From Flagellimonas pacifica (GTDB taxonomy: Bacteria > Bacteroidota > Bacteroidia > Flavobacteriales > Flavobacteriaceae): a stretch of DNA of 64,000 bases. The translations under genes and the position numbers were made by a program. Numbering within the stretch: position 1 is the first letter of the stretch; every line of letters begins with the position of its first letter. Under the pieces are notes generated by a model. The model ran no database searches and was not told where the DNA came from. It saw only the letters and a program-made list of their open reading frames with translations. Location: the NCBI RefSeq assembly GCF_900215465.1, contig NZ_OBEH01000003.1, forward strand, positions 310,001 to 374,000, given 5' to 3'. Shown here one piece after another: positions 25,381-35,200 of this stretch.

Positions 25381-27165
25381 TTACCATCCTGGGTTTTGTT
25401 CAATATTTGGGTTGAGCACCAGCTGATCTGCAGGTAAAGGGAAAAGGTAGTAATGGTCTGGAAATGCTGGTGGAGCAAGTGGGATTAATTGTACATACCC
25501 TTCAGGTGCATCGCCTTGAATTGGGATGTTCTGGGCATAATCGGCTTGGGTAATCCATCTACCTAATTTCACTTCTGTGGCATAATTCATCTTTTTCCAT
25601 CTTCTTAGATCATCCCTTCGAACACCTTCTCCCATCATTTCTACAGCTCTTTCCCGTCTAATTTCAAAAAGTACAGGATCTACCCCAGGGTCTCTGGTTG
25701 GATCAAAATCTGACGTGATCTGTGCAATGGTCATTGGTGCTACACCTCCACGTTGCCTCAGTTTATTGATGGTTATATCCGCCACGGATTGATTAAAATC
25801 TCCTACTTCAAATTTGGCTTCAGCATGTATGAGAAGAATCTCTCCCATTCTAAATAGGGGGTCATCGTTTAAATCCTGGCCTGAATTCCCTTCGTTATGT
25901 TCATTCCATATTTTCCAAAAACGATACCCGTTTCCGGTTTGGGTGGGAACAAGCTTGTCGAAATTGGGTACTTCTCCAGTAACTCTTTTTGACCAGTTAC
26001 GATCTGGTAATTGTTTGTTTGGGAACCCTCCGGTAATGGCCTCAAGAATTGGGAAAAATTCTTCATCCGCAGGATTTCCTGTAGATGTCCAATTCTGACT
26101 TCCATCCCCATTCACCTTATAGGGCGGTGGGCTCAAAATCAACAATCGATTGTCTCTATCTCTAAACTCCGCATAAAAATCCTTGTCCCCCTGAAATTGG
26201 GTGTTGGTCGGATTGGTTACTGGAAGTCCGTTTTTGGTTAAAAATTTATCAATTCCTTTTCGGGTAATATCATATTTGTTGTTTGTAGATCTTGTATTTG
26301 TAGATGTCCAATGTGTCAATTCGTCTATAACATAATGTTTGTAGAGCAATATTCCTTCTATAGGCCCAAGGTCTATACTGTTAAAAACGTGATCGTAATT
26401 AGGGTGAATATCAGGATATTTATCAATCAATTCCGCTGATGTCTGTATTGCTGCGTTCAAAAATTTGTCGTGGTCACTAAGCCCGTGATACTTACGCCAT
26501 GTACCTTCAAACAGCGCAAAGCGTGCCAAAAGCGCCTTGGCCACATCCGGATTAACGGTATTTGGGCCATCGCCATCTTCCTTAATAATTCCAATGGCTT
26601 CTTGTAAATCTCTTAATATATTATTTGCTACCAAGTCACGGGAATCCCGTGGGGCATATAGAACGTCGGTATCCGTATCGGTCAATTCATTTTCCAACCA
26701 GGTCACGCCTCCATATCTGTTTAAAAGATTAAAATATTGATGTGCCCTAAAAAAGAGGCCTATTCCACGCCAATGTGCAATCTCTTCTTCAGTCATTTCA
26801 GAGCCCGCAATTCGGTCCAACATGATATTGACCCTACGGATATTCTCATAAGAAATTCCGTATACGGTTCCTCCACTTTCAGCAGGTACATTAATGTTCT
26901 GTGCAATATATGGTCGTGATACGCTACTCCCTCCATTTTGCATTAAGTCTGCATCGAGGTCACGAGTGGCAACCCAAGAAAGTGCTCTGGGATATGCGTC
27001 AAAAAATTCATAGAAGCTCCATGCATAGGTGCGTACATTGTTATAGGTGCTAAATATTGTTGCTTCTGATAGCTCTTGTTGTGGAACAAGGTCTAGGTCA
27101 TCGTCACAACTAGAAGTTAGGACGGTGAAGCATATCAAAGTTAAAAGGTGTTTAAAATTTTTCAT
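25381..27165 (-). CDS. SusD/RagB-family outer-membrane glycan-binding lipoprotein
   Basis: 594 residues. Lipoprotein signal (VLTSSCDDDLDLVPQQ). SusD helices are recognisable (NNVRTYAWSFYEFFDAYP, FFRAHQYFNLLNRYGGV, DVAKALLARFALFEGTWRKY) and the C-terminal RagB part is intact (RMGEILLIHAEAKFEVGDFNQ, INKLRQRGG, EIRRERAVEMMGEGVRRDDLRRW, LNPNIEQNPGW). It partners the SusC encoded 11 bases upstream. The length is at the long end of the family. It is followed after 21 bases by the LamG surface protein. Confidence 0.95.
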   Translation of the reverse strand: MKNFKHLLTLICFTVLTSSCDDDLDLVPQQELSEATIFSTYNNVRTYAWSFYEFFDAYPRALSWVATRDLDADLMQNGGSSVSRPYIAQNINVPAESGGTVYGISYENIRRVNIMLDRIAGSEMTEEEIAHWRGIGLFFRAHQYFNLLNRYGGVTWLENELTDTDTDVLYAPRDSRDLVANNILRDLQEAIGIIKEDGDGPNTVNPDVAKALLARFALFEGTWRKYHGLSDHDKFLNAAIQTSAELIDKYPDIHPNYDHVFNSIDLGPIEGILLYKHYVIDELTHWTSTNTRSTNNKYDITRKGIDKFLTKNGLPVTNPTNTQFQGDKDFYAEFRDRDNRLLILSPPPYKVNGDGSQNWTSTGNPADEEFFPILEAITGGFPNKQLPDRNWSKRVTGEVPNFDKLVPTQTGNGYRFWKIWNEHNEGNSGQDLNDDPLFRMGEILLIHAEAKFEVGDFNQSVADITINKLRQRGGVAPMTIAQITSDFDPTRDPGVDPVLFEIRRERAVEMMGEGVRRDDLRRWKKMNYATEVKLGRWITQADYAQNIPIQGDAPEGYVQLIPLAPPAFPDHYYLFPLPADQLVLNPNIEQNPGW

Positions 27166-27176
27166 TTCAATTTTTT

Positions 27177-30100
27177 TTAGAATGATACATTAAGTCCTAC
27201 TGAATATTGAGCTAAAATGGGATACCTTCTAGCAATATTGGTGGTTGTCTGATCGGGATCTAACCCTCTTTGCAAATTGTCAAAAATAAAGGGGTTGTTT
27301 GCCGAGACAAACACACGTAATTTGTTTAATCTTAAACGTTCCAACAGGTTATCATTAAAGGAATAACCAAGAGTGATGTTCTGAACTCTAAGATAGCTTT
27401 CATCACTTAGGTATTTGGTCTGTACAAATCGACTTCTGTCATAGTTACTATCATTATTTCCAGTACTTGCATCTCCATAAATTCTTGGATAGAAAGCATC
27501 TTGATTATCAGGGGTCCAATAGTCCAATTGATGCGCGTAGATATGATCAAATACAGAGGGGTAGGGGAAAATCAAATCTACATCTTGACTTCTAGTATCT
27601 TCACCTACAGTTGTAAACCCTCTCCAACGATCACGTTTACCTACACCACTTAGTACAAAAGAAAGGTCAAAGCCTTTGTATGCCATATTGCCATTGACAC
27701 CAAATTGATACCTTCTTGTACTATTACCGATACGTTTACGGTCGCCTGGGCCTGTTTCTGGAATGACATTTCCATTTTCATCAAATTGAGGTTCTGCCGT
27801 TCCATTGCCATCGGTGATTTGGCCATCACCATTAAGATCTCTATATTTTATATCTCCAGGGTAGGGCACAGGAGCGTTCTCTGGAAAAGGGACCCCATCC
27901 TTTAATTCTCTATTGGGACCAGAAAGGTCGGCATTCAATGTACCTTCCACAAAATCATCTACCGTGTAATATCCATCGGTAACGTAGCCCCATATCTCAC
28001 CAATCTCTTTTCCTTCATAAAATGCGGCAGGATTAATTGATTTTTGAGCAGATTCAAAACGTGTAATTTTGGAATGGTTATCGAAGACGTTTACATTGAT
28101 GCCATAACTGAATTCTCCAATTTTATCGTTCCAGCCAATTTCTATGTCCCAACCTTTAGTTTCTAAATCTGCGTCATTTTGCAAAGGCGCTTCAGTACCT
28201 AAAATAGCGGGTAGTGGGAGCGCAGCCTTTAACATTCCAAGGGTTTCCCTGGTGTAAATGTCAAAAGATGTGCTCAAACGGTTTTTAAAGAAATTGGCAT
28301 CAATCCCCAAATTCTTTGTCACCACTTCTTCCCATGTAAAGGTATCACTTACCAATTGTGCAGGATTAAAGCTAATGAATCGTTGATCAGTACTAAGATT
28401 GATCCAGTTGGCTAAAAAATCTTCGTAACCGGGAATAGATGGATAGTACTCTTGTTGGTTATTGTCAGGTCTTCTGTATTCTTGGTTTCCAATTTTCCCC
28501 CAAGAAGCTCTTGGCTTTAAAAGGGAAATAAAATCTACATTTTCCATGAAAGGTTCTTCGCTAATGTCCCAGCCCACAGAAACTGAGGGCAACCAGGCAT
28601 ATCGGCTGCCTTCGGCAAATCTTGATGAACCATCGTAACGCAAATTGGCTTCAATAAAATAGCGATCAAGTAGTGTATAGTTCAATCTGCCAAAATATCC
28701 AACCACGGCCCAGTCATAAAAAGAATCGGTAATGGTAAAATTCTCGCCTTGGGCCAGATTAAAAGTAGGAGTATCTGGATCTATCAAATCATTCCTAAAT
28801 GCACTAAAAACATCTTGTTTTTCATCTTCTTTATTGAATCCCAATAGAAAATTGAAATTATGGTCTCCAAATGTCACATTATACTTGCCATAAATATTAA
28901 ATCCATTGTAAATCCTTGTGGTCTGGGTTTTTCGAAGACTAGAATTTCTTAGTGCATCTTCTTCAGAAACCGTTGGATTAAATCTAAACGTACTGTAATA
29001 CCGCTGTGCATTCCTAACGGCGACAGTATTAATGTATTTTTTCTCAAAAGTATATTCCCCAGTCAAGGAGAAATCCTTGAAAGGTTTCCATTCTAAGCGT
29101 TGGAACAATCTTATGTTGTCTTCGTCCCTTTTTGTAGGCACAGAAAAGCGAACAACATTTCCAGGGCTGTTGAAGGGCAGTACGTCTCCAGTTCCATCAT
29201 CAAAGAATCCGGTGGGATCATACATCCTCTGCTGTAAAGCCTGGTTGTATTGTGCATTGGGAACAGATTGGATACTGGAACGGAAAAATATATTGGATGA
29301 GGAGGTCAGTTGTGGAGTAATATCCGCATCAACCTGCGCATTGACATTATATTTTTTAAAGGAATCCTTATCGGTTACCATGACCCCATCTTCAAAGGCG
29401 TATCCTGTACTTAAACGATATCCTACTTTTTCACCTCCCCCGGAGACGGAAAAATTATGAATGGTGGAGTACCCAAAGTTCTTGATAAAGTCATCAATAA
29501 TGTCAGAGTCTGTCAAAGGATAATATTGACTGCTACTTTCTTCAAAGTGAATAGGGTATGTGGTATTGTTGATAGGGTCGCTTACCAGATTAAGCTGACC
29601 TAATTGGTTTGCATCATAAAGATCCAAAAGCTCAATCCACCTATCTACGTTTTGACCTGCAAAGTAAGCGTTTACACCAAAGGTGTCAAGAGATTCAGCA
29701 AATTGGCGAGTAGTGGCCTTTTCTGGTTGATCAACCGCGCGAGAAACACTGGTGGTAACATCATAGCTAAATGAAACTTTTTGATTTCTTCCTGCACTTT
29801 TTGTAGTAATCAATACCACACCAAATGCCGCCCGAGCACCATAGATTGATGAAGCTGCCGCATCTTTAAGTACGGAAATGGATTCAATATCTCTGGGGTT
29901 TAAATCCTCGATGTCACCTGGAACATTATTGATTAAAATCAATGGGGAACCACCATTTATGGAAGTAAATCCTCTAATGTTTATGGAGGTGCTTGTATCA
30001 CCAGGCTGTCCTGAACTTTGGACAATTTGAAGACCAGCGGCGGCACCTTGTAGTGCTTGCGTAGCATCTACAATAGGACGGTCGTTAATAATCTCGTCCA

Positions 30101-30482
30101 TTTGCACATATGAAGCCGCTCCGGTAACGTTTTCCCTCTTTTGGGTACCAAAACCAACCACGACCACCTCGTCCAATTGTGAGACATCTGGTGATAGGGA
30201 GACATTCACTGTGGTTTGCCCATTTAACGAAATCGTTTGCGAAAGGAAACCAATTGAACTTATTACCAATGAGGCGTTAGGGGGAACGGTTATTTCATAA
30301 TTTCCGTCAAAATCTGCGGCTACACCATTGGTAGTGCCTCCTTCTATGACGCTTGCGCCAGGAATGGGCATTCCAGTTTCAACATCGGTTACATTTCCAG
30401 TCACCTTGATGTTTTGGGCAAACAGCGAGCCACAAAACGCAAGTGATAATAGAAATACGAGTTTAGTTTTCAGTTTTTGCAT
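27177..30482 (-). CDS. SusC/RagA-type TonB-dependent transporter without STN domain
   Basis: 1101 residues. Signal peptide (LVFLLSLAFCGSLFAQ), then immediately the carboxypeptidase-regulatory-like domain (VTGNVTDVETGMPIPGASVIEGG), plug (DEVVVVGFGTQKRENVTGAAS, SSIYGARAAFGVVLITTKSAG) and barrel ending AQYSVGLNVSF. Unlike the SusC proteins at 3207 and 44724, it has no STN domain, so it should not signal through a FecR protein. This agrees with its neighbourhood: no sigma/anti-sigma pair, but a hybrid two-component regulator and a LacI-type site upstream. Forms a complex with the SusD encoded 11 bases downstream. Confidence 0.95.
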   Translation of the reverse strand: MQKLKTKLVFLLSLAFCGSLFAQNIKVTGNVTDVETGMPIPGASVIEGGTTNGVAADFDGNYEITVPPNASLVISSIGFLSQTISLNGQTTVNVSLSPDVSQLDEVVVVGFGTQKRENVTGAASYVQMDEIINDRPIVDATQALQGAAAGLQIVQSSGQPGDTSTSINIRGFTSINGGSPLILINNVPGDIEDLNPRDIESISVLKDAAASSIYGARAAFGVVLITTKSAGRNQKVSFSYDVTTSVSRAVDQPEKATTRQFAESLDTFGVNAYFAGQNVDRWIELLDLYDANQLGQLNLVSDPINNTTYPIHFEESSSQYYPLTDSDIIDDFIKNFGYSTIHNFSVSGGGEKVGYRLSTGYAFEDGVMVTDKDSFKKYNVNAQVDADITPQLTSSSNIFFRSSIQSVPNAQYNQALQQRMYDPTGFFDDGTGDVLPFNSPGNVVRFSVPTKRDEDNIRLFQRLEWKPFKDFSLTGEYTFEKKYINTVAVRNAQRYYSTFRFNPTVSEEDALRNSSLRKTQTTRIYNGFNIYGKYNVTFGDHNFNFLLGFNKEDEKQDVFSAFRNDLIDPDTPTFNLAQGENFTITDSFYDWAVVGYFGRLNYTLLDRYFIEANLRYDGSSRFAEGSRYAWLPSVSVGWDISEEPFMENVDFISLLKPRASWGKIGNQEYRRPDNNQQEYYPSIPGYEDFLANWINLSTDQRFISFNPAQLVSDTFTWEEVVTKNLGIDANFFKNRLSTSFDIYTRETLGMLKAALPLPAILGTEAPLQNDADLETKGWDIEIGWNDKIGEFSYGINVNVFDNHSKITRFESAQKSINPAAFYEGKEIGEIWGYVTDGYYTVDDFVEGTLNADLSGPNRELKDGVPFPENAPVPYPGDIKYRDLNGDGQITDGNGTAEPQFDENGNVIPETGPGDRKRIGNSTRRYQFGVNGNMAYKGFDLSFVLSGVGKRDRWRGFTTVGEDTRSQDVDLIFPYPSVFDHIYAHQLDYWTPDNQDAFYPRIYGDASTGNNDSNYDRSRFVQTKYLSDESYLRVQNITLGYSFNDNLLERLRLNKLRVFVSANNPFIFDNLQRGLDPDQTTTNIARRYPILAQYSVGLNVSF

Positions 30483-30543
30483 TAATCATTTGATTTTAGT
30501 TAGTAAACAGTTTTTGGTTATTCAATTTGCTTGCATTATTCTT

Positions 30544-31902
30544 TTAATATGTGTCCTTAATCCAATTGTAAGGTTTTCTTTTTATCCAGTTTCCGCGAGT
30601 AAAATCTGGAAAATCCTGTGGTTCTCCGTTGTTTGCAATAGATTGCTCGGAAAGTGGGGTAATTGCACTCCAAGCGGCGGCATCATATGCATCCATGGGA
30701 GGGGCAATATTTTGTAGTGCCGATTGTACAAAGGCATTGATTACAAAGAAATCCATTCCACCGTGGCCAGCGCCTTTGGCATAAACACCATATTTCTGCC
30801 ATAAAGGATGATCATATTTTTCCAACCATTCTTTGGCTTCATCCCAACGATGTGGTTTGGACTTTCCTTCAATATAAATACGTCGGCCATCTACTTCCCA
30901 TAAACCTTTGGCTCCTTGTACACGGAACCCAAGTGAATATGGTCTAGGAAGATTACAATCATGGGTGATGACAATGGTTTCACCCATAGAAGTCTCAATA
31001 GTGCTTGTTATGACATCACCTTGTTTCCAGTTTAATTTTGCATTTGGATGTTCCTCCCCACCTTGTTTTACAATGTAATCTTTGAAACCAATGGCTTTGG
31101 AGGCATGCGAAGTAATAGAGGAAAAACGATTGCCTCTATTTATATTAGCCATTGCCGCTATAGGTCCAACGCCGTGGGTTGGATAAAAATCCCCATTTCT
31201 ATAAAGTGAATGTTGTGTACGCCACTTAGATTCGGAAATTCCCTTATCCCCGAATTCAGCTCCTTTTCCGTAGGCTGTTTTTCCATCATTAAAAAGTACA
31301 CCTCTAAGATCGTGTTGATATCCACATCTGTAATGTACCATTTCTCCAAAGACATTTTGTTTTACCATATTGAGTATAGCCAAAACATCTCTTCGGTAAT
31401 TTACATTTTCCAAAATCATTAAATGTGTCCCGGTCTGCTCGTGGGTATTTACCAAATCCCAACACTCTTCAAGCGTATTGGCGGCAGATACTTCCAACCC
31501 TGTATATTTTCCAGCGAGCATGGAATCTTTTGCCATACGCGTGTGCCATAGCCATGGTGTGGCTATTATTACAGCATCCAACTCCTTTAACTCAAGTAGA
31601 TTGCGATAATCATATTCATCTTTGCCAAAGGTTTTTGGCTTTCCCTTTCCTTTTTTGGTTATGATATCCAGAGCCAATCGTATTCTTGAATCGTCCACAT
31701 CGCAAATTGCTCCTACATTGACATCATCCCTTAGTAAAAGGTTGTTCAAATGATTGGTCCCACGCAAACCAACACCAATCAGTCCAACATTTAATTTGGT
31801 CGACAATTTGTCTTTTACCGCACCTAATGAAATACTTGGAGCAAGAGCCAAACCTGCCCCTGCTATTGCAGTTTTTTTAACAAAACTTCTTCTTGAGCTC
31901 AT
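30544..31902 (-). CDS. Gfo/Idh/MocA-type protein, GH109-like glycosidase
   Basis: 452 residues. Twin-arginine-like signal (SSRRSFVKKTAIAGAGLALAPS). Rossmann NAD-binding motif GLIGVGLRGTNHLNNLL at about 40-56, IICDVDD-type strand (GAICDVDDSR) and IIATPWLWHTRMAKDSMLAGK. The conserved C-terminal stretch GAGHGGMDFFVINAF and the HDLRG motif are as in GH109 enzymes, which cleave alpha-N-acetylgalactosaminides by an NAD-dependent elimination mechanism. Other Gfo/Idh/MocA functions cannot be excluded, but export and length fit GH109. It is the first gene of the leftward SusCD unit, 61 bases before susC, and is divergent from the hybrid regulator. Confidence 0.8.
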   Translation of the reverse strand: MSSRRSFVKKTAIAGAGLALAPSISLGAVKDKLSTKLNVGLIGVGLRGTNHLNNLLLRDDVNVGAICDVDDSRIRLALDIITKKGKGKPKTFGKDEYDYRNLLELKELDAVIIATPWLWHTRMAKDSMLAGKYTGLEVSAANTLEECWDLVNTHEQTGTHLMILENVNYRRDVLAILNMVKQNVFGEMVHYRCGYQHDLRGVLFNDGKTAYGKGAEFGDKGISESKWRTQHSLYRNGDFYPTHGVGPIAAMANINRGNRFSSITSHASKAIGFKDYIVKQGGEEHPNAKLNWKQGDVITSTIETSMGETIVITHDCNLPRPYSLGFRVQGAKGLWEVDGRRIYIEGKSKPHRWDEAKEWLEKYDHPLWQKYGVYAKGAGHGGMDFFVINAFVQSALQNIAPPMDAYDAAAWSAITPLSEQSIANNGEPQDFPDFTRGNWIKRKPYNWIKDTY

Positions 31903-32218
31903 AATTGGATTTTGAGATATTCTTTTATTAGTTCGATGTTAAATTTCCTCTCTCCAAATATTGGTATTGTGCTTTGCTCAAGGGGTATGTATTTTAGTCT
32001 AAAACCACCTCATTTTTCAGTTTTAGGTTCTTTTTAGACTGAAAATCCGTAATTTGAAGTGTATTTAAGGTTTAGCAAGCATTAAAATGTGTACGACAAC
32101 ATTGGTTGTTTACTTGATTTTAAAAGTTGTTGTTGGCTGAAAAAATGTAATTTGAATAAGATTTGTTAATTGGAACAAGTTTAACGGTTAGTTATGGTTC
32201 CAAAATATATTATGGAAA
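31903..32218. promoter_or_regulatory. Divergent control region between GH109/susCD unit and hybrid regulator
   Basis: 316 bases without a gene. It contains the LacI-type sequence at 32087-32103. It also has an imperfect inverted repeat, ATTTTAGTCTAAAA at 31991-32004 against TTTTTAGACTGAAAA at 32031-32045, that could serve another regulator. I could not pick out a convincing TAnnTTTG promoter element. Confidence 0.55.
32087..32103 (+). promoter_or_regulatory. Putative LacI-family operator
   Basis: ATGTGTACGACAACATT. It matches 40149-40165, upstream of the LacI gene, at 16 of 17 positions. The form TGT...CG...ACA with a central CG is what LacI-family proteins usually bind. It lies 185 bases upstream of GH109 and 116 bases upstream of the hybrid regulator. 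Confidence 0.6.
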
Positions 32219-35200
32219 ATGACAGAAGAGGGCAGGGAAGTTGGAATAATAAAAAAAATGAAGATGCTTTTTATGCATTGTTTGTTCATGCCTAAAAAAA
32301 GGATTAACCCACAAGCTGGTCTTTTTTACTTTTTGATTGTTTTTTCATGCTTCCAAATGGTCAAAAGTCAAGAACTCCAAAACTTCATTCATTTCGAAAA
32401 GGGATTTCATCCATCCACAACAATTGAAAATGACAGTTTGGGGAATGTACTAATTTCTTCTACTAAAGGTATATATAAGTATAATGGGTATGATTTTGAC
32501 TTTAAGTCGTATACCACCATTTTTGGCTATGAGTTTATCAACAAAAGAAGAGTTTATTTTAAAAAGGACGGAAGGAATAACTATTGGTTGGCCACTTATA
32601 ATGGTGAACTTACTATGTTGGGTAAAAATGGGAGGTATACCCACTTTAGAGATAGTTTGTCTAAAGGGGAAACATCTTTTAAAATCAACGCTATAATACC
32701 TCATGGCGATTTGGTTTGGTTTGGTTCTGAAGAGGGTTCCTTGTATAAATATGATTATTCCAAGTCCCAGATATCCCGGGTAGCCACATTGCCCAATATT
32801 CAAAATCATTCCCAAGCAATCAATAATCTGGCAGTTACAGACTCAAATCAAATATGGATAAGTACCAAAGGAGGTAGGGTTTATGGTTTTAAAGAGACAA
32901 TAAAACAACTTCAAGAGCTAAAAATGCCTTTTGATGATAAAATTTTGCATTCACTACTTTTAGTAGCAGACAAAAAAGGCAAGTTATGGATAGCTTCTGA
33001 ACTTTACGGACTTTATCAGTATGAGCCAAGTTCTCAAAAACTAGAACCATTCCACCTTTCAGAGCATCAAGTAAAATCCAGTGGCGGCATTCCAGCATTT
33101 TATGTTTTGTTTTGTGATAAAAGCGGGGATATTTGGGCAGGTACGGATGGTGAGGGATTGTTTAAAATTGATAAAGACAACTATAAGGTTTCCCGATTTA
33201 GACATCAAGACAATAATCGGTTTTCCATTAGCAACAATAGCGTAACTGGCATCTCTGAGGATAACCATGGCAATCTTTGGATAGTTTATAAAAAAGGGTC
33301 GATTGACATTCTGCCCAATTACAACAGCAGTGTACAATATTTTACAGGATCAGAGAACAATGTTCCTTCGCCAATACTTTGTATGCTTAAAGCTACTGAT
33401 GGTTCACTTTGGATTGGAACTGATGGAAAAGGGCTGAATAGGGTATTCCCCAATGGAAAAGGTGTGCAATATGGAAATAAAACAAGCAATTCTTCAATTT
33501 TTAAAGGGAGATATATCCAACGTATTGTTGAAGCTTCAAATAATAATATTTGGATTGCAACTTATAAAAATGGACTTTTTGTTTACAATCCAAGGCTTAA
33601 TAGGTTTAAAAGGGTTAAGATTTCTGGAATTTCAGAAAAGTCTGCTGCGGATGTTCGCTTTCTTTATAAGGATACAAAGAACCGTATATGGGCAACAACC
33701 ACAGAAGGCATTCACATTTTTAATGAAAACCAGAAGCAACTGGCTTTTTTCAACTATCGTTCTTATGGGGTGTCTGGAGTAATATCAGAAAGTATATATG
33801 AAACTAAGAAAGGTTCAATATGGGTTGGTGTGAACCGCGGAGGATTGTTCAAGTTTGAAGAGAATGAGGATTCCATTCAGAATTCGGCGTTCAGAAAAGT
33901 TGAATATTATCAAAAAACACATAGTGAGGATACCAATAATTATGATCCAGCCTTTATGGTCAATGATGATGAAGATAACCTTTGGATAGGGACACTATCT
34001 GGCTCATTAATGTATTTGAACACAAAAGATTATTCCTATAAATCATTCTTGAATCATGACAGTTTTAAAGATTTGACTATTTGTGCAATGTTTTTTGATG
34101 ACTATAATAAATTATGGTTAAGTAGCAGAAATGGACTGCATCATTATGATGTGGAAAAGGATTCCCTAAGTTCTTATTACAGCATAGATGGTTTGCAAAG
34201 TGACAGGTTTACTCGGAAAAGCTCTTTTAAGGGAAAGGATGGGATGCTCTATTTTGGTGGGGATGATGGTGTGAGTGCGTTTTATCCACATTTGATGAAA
34301 AAAAATGAACTTATTCCCAACTTGGCCATTAGTCAAATTGATATTTTGAACAAGCCAGCTTGGGATTTGGTTCCTGATCAGATTGAGAAAGGGGTTGAGT
34401 ATGTTGAATCTTTAAATTTGAAATCGAACCAATCGTCGTTCTCTTTTCAATTTGCGGCTATTGGAGATGTCCTCAAACCAGAATACCATTATGCATACAG
34501 GTTAAGAGGTTTTAACGAAGAATGGATAACTCCGAGAGGGGAGCGGGTAGCTACCTATACCAATATTCCTCCAGGCAAATATATTTTTGAGGTAAAAGCT
34601 GGTACCCAAAAGGGCATTTGGAATATTCCTACCAAGCAAATTTCAATTTTTATTAGTCCGCCTTGGTGGTCAGGTAATATAGCATATTCAGCATATGTAT
34701 TGTTCACAGGGTTGTTAATTCTTGGAATTGTTTTTTGGGTAAGACTCAGGAATAAATTGCATAGGGAAGAGTTTCAATTTAATAAGGAAAAGGAACTTTA
34801 TGCCTTAAAGATGAATTTCTTTGCCAAAATGTCACATGAAATTCAAACACCTTTAACACTGATTACCGGTCCAATTGATGATATGTTACATCGTGCTACA
34901 TCCAATGGCAATCAATTATTGCGTCAAAGGCTTTCATTGATCAAAAACAATGCGCAAAGACTTTCCAGAATTTCAAAAGGTTTAATGACTGTAAGAGATA
35001 GGGAATTGGATAAGTTGCGCGTTTATGCTTTGAGAAAGAATATTGTGGATGATCTTAGGAAAATAGCCAGTTCATTTTCAGAACAAGCTAGATTTAAGGA
35101 TATTGATTTTGTTCAGGACTATCCTAAAGAAGAAGTATTTCTATGGTATGATGCGGAAAAATTGGAACATATTTTTTACAATTTATTGTCCAATGCTTTT

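Noticed and set aside
29032-29460. 142-residue plus-strand frame inside the minus-strand susC
   Set aside because: Antisense to conserved barrel sequence; no motif.
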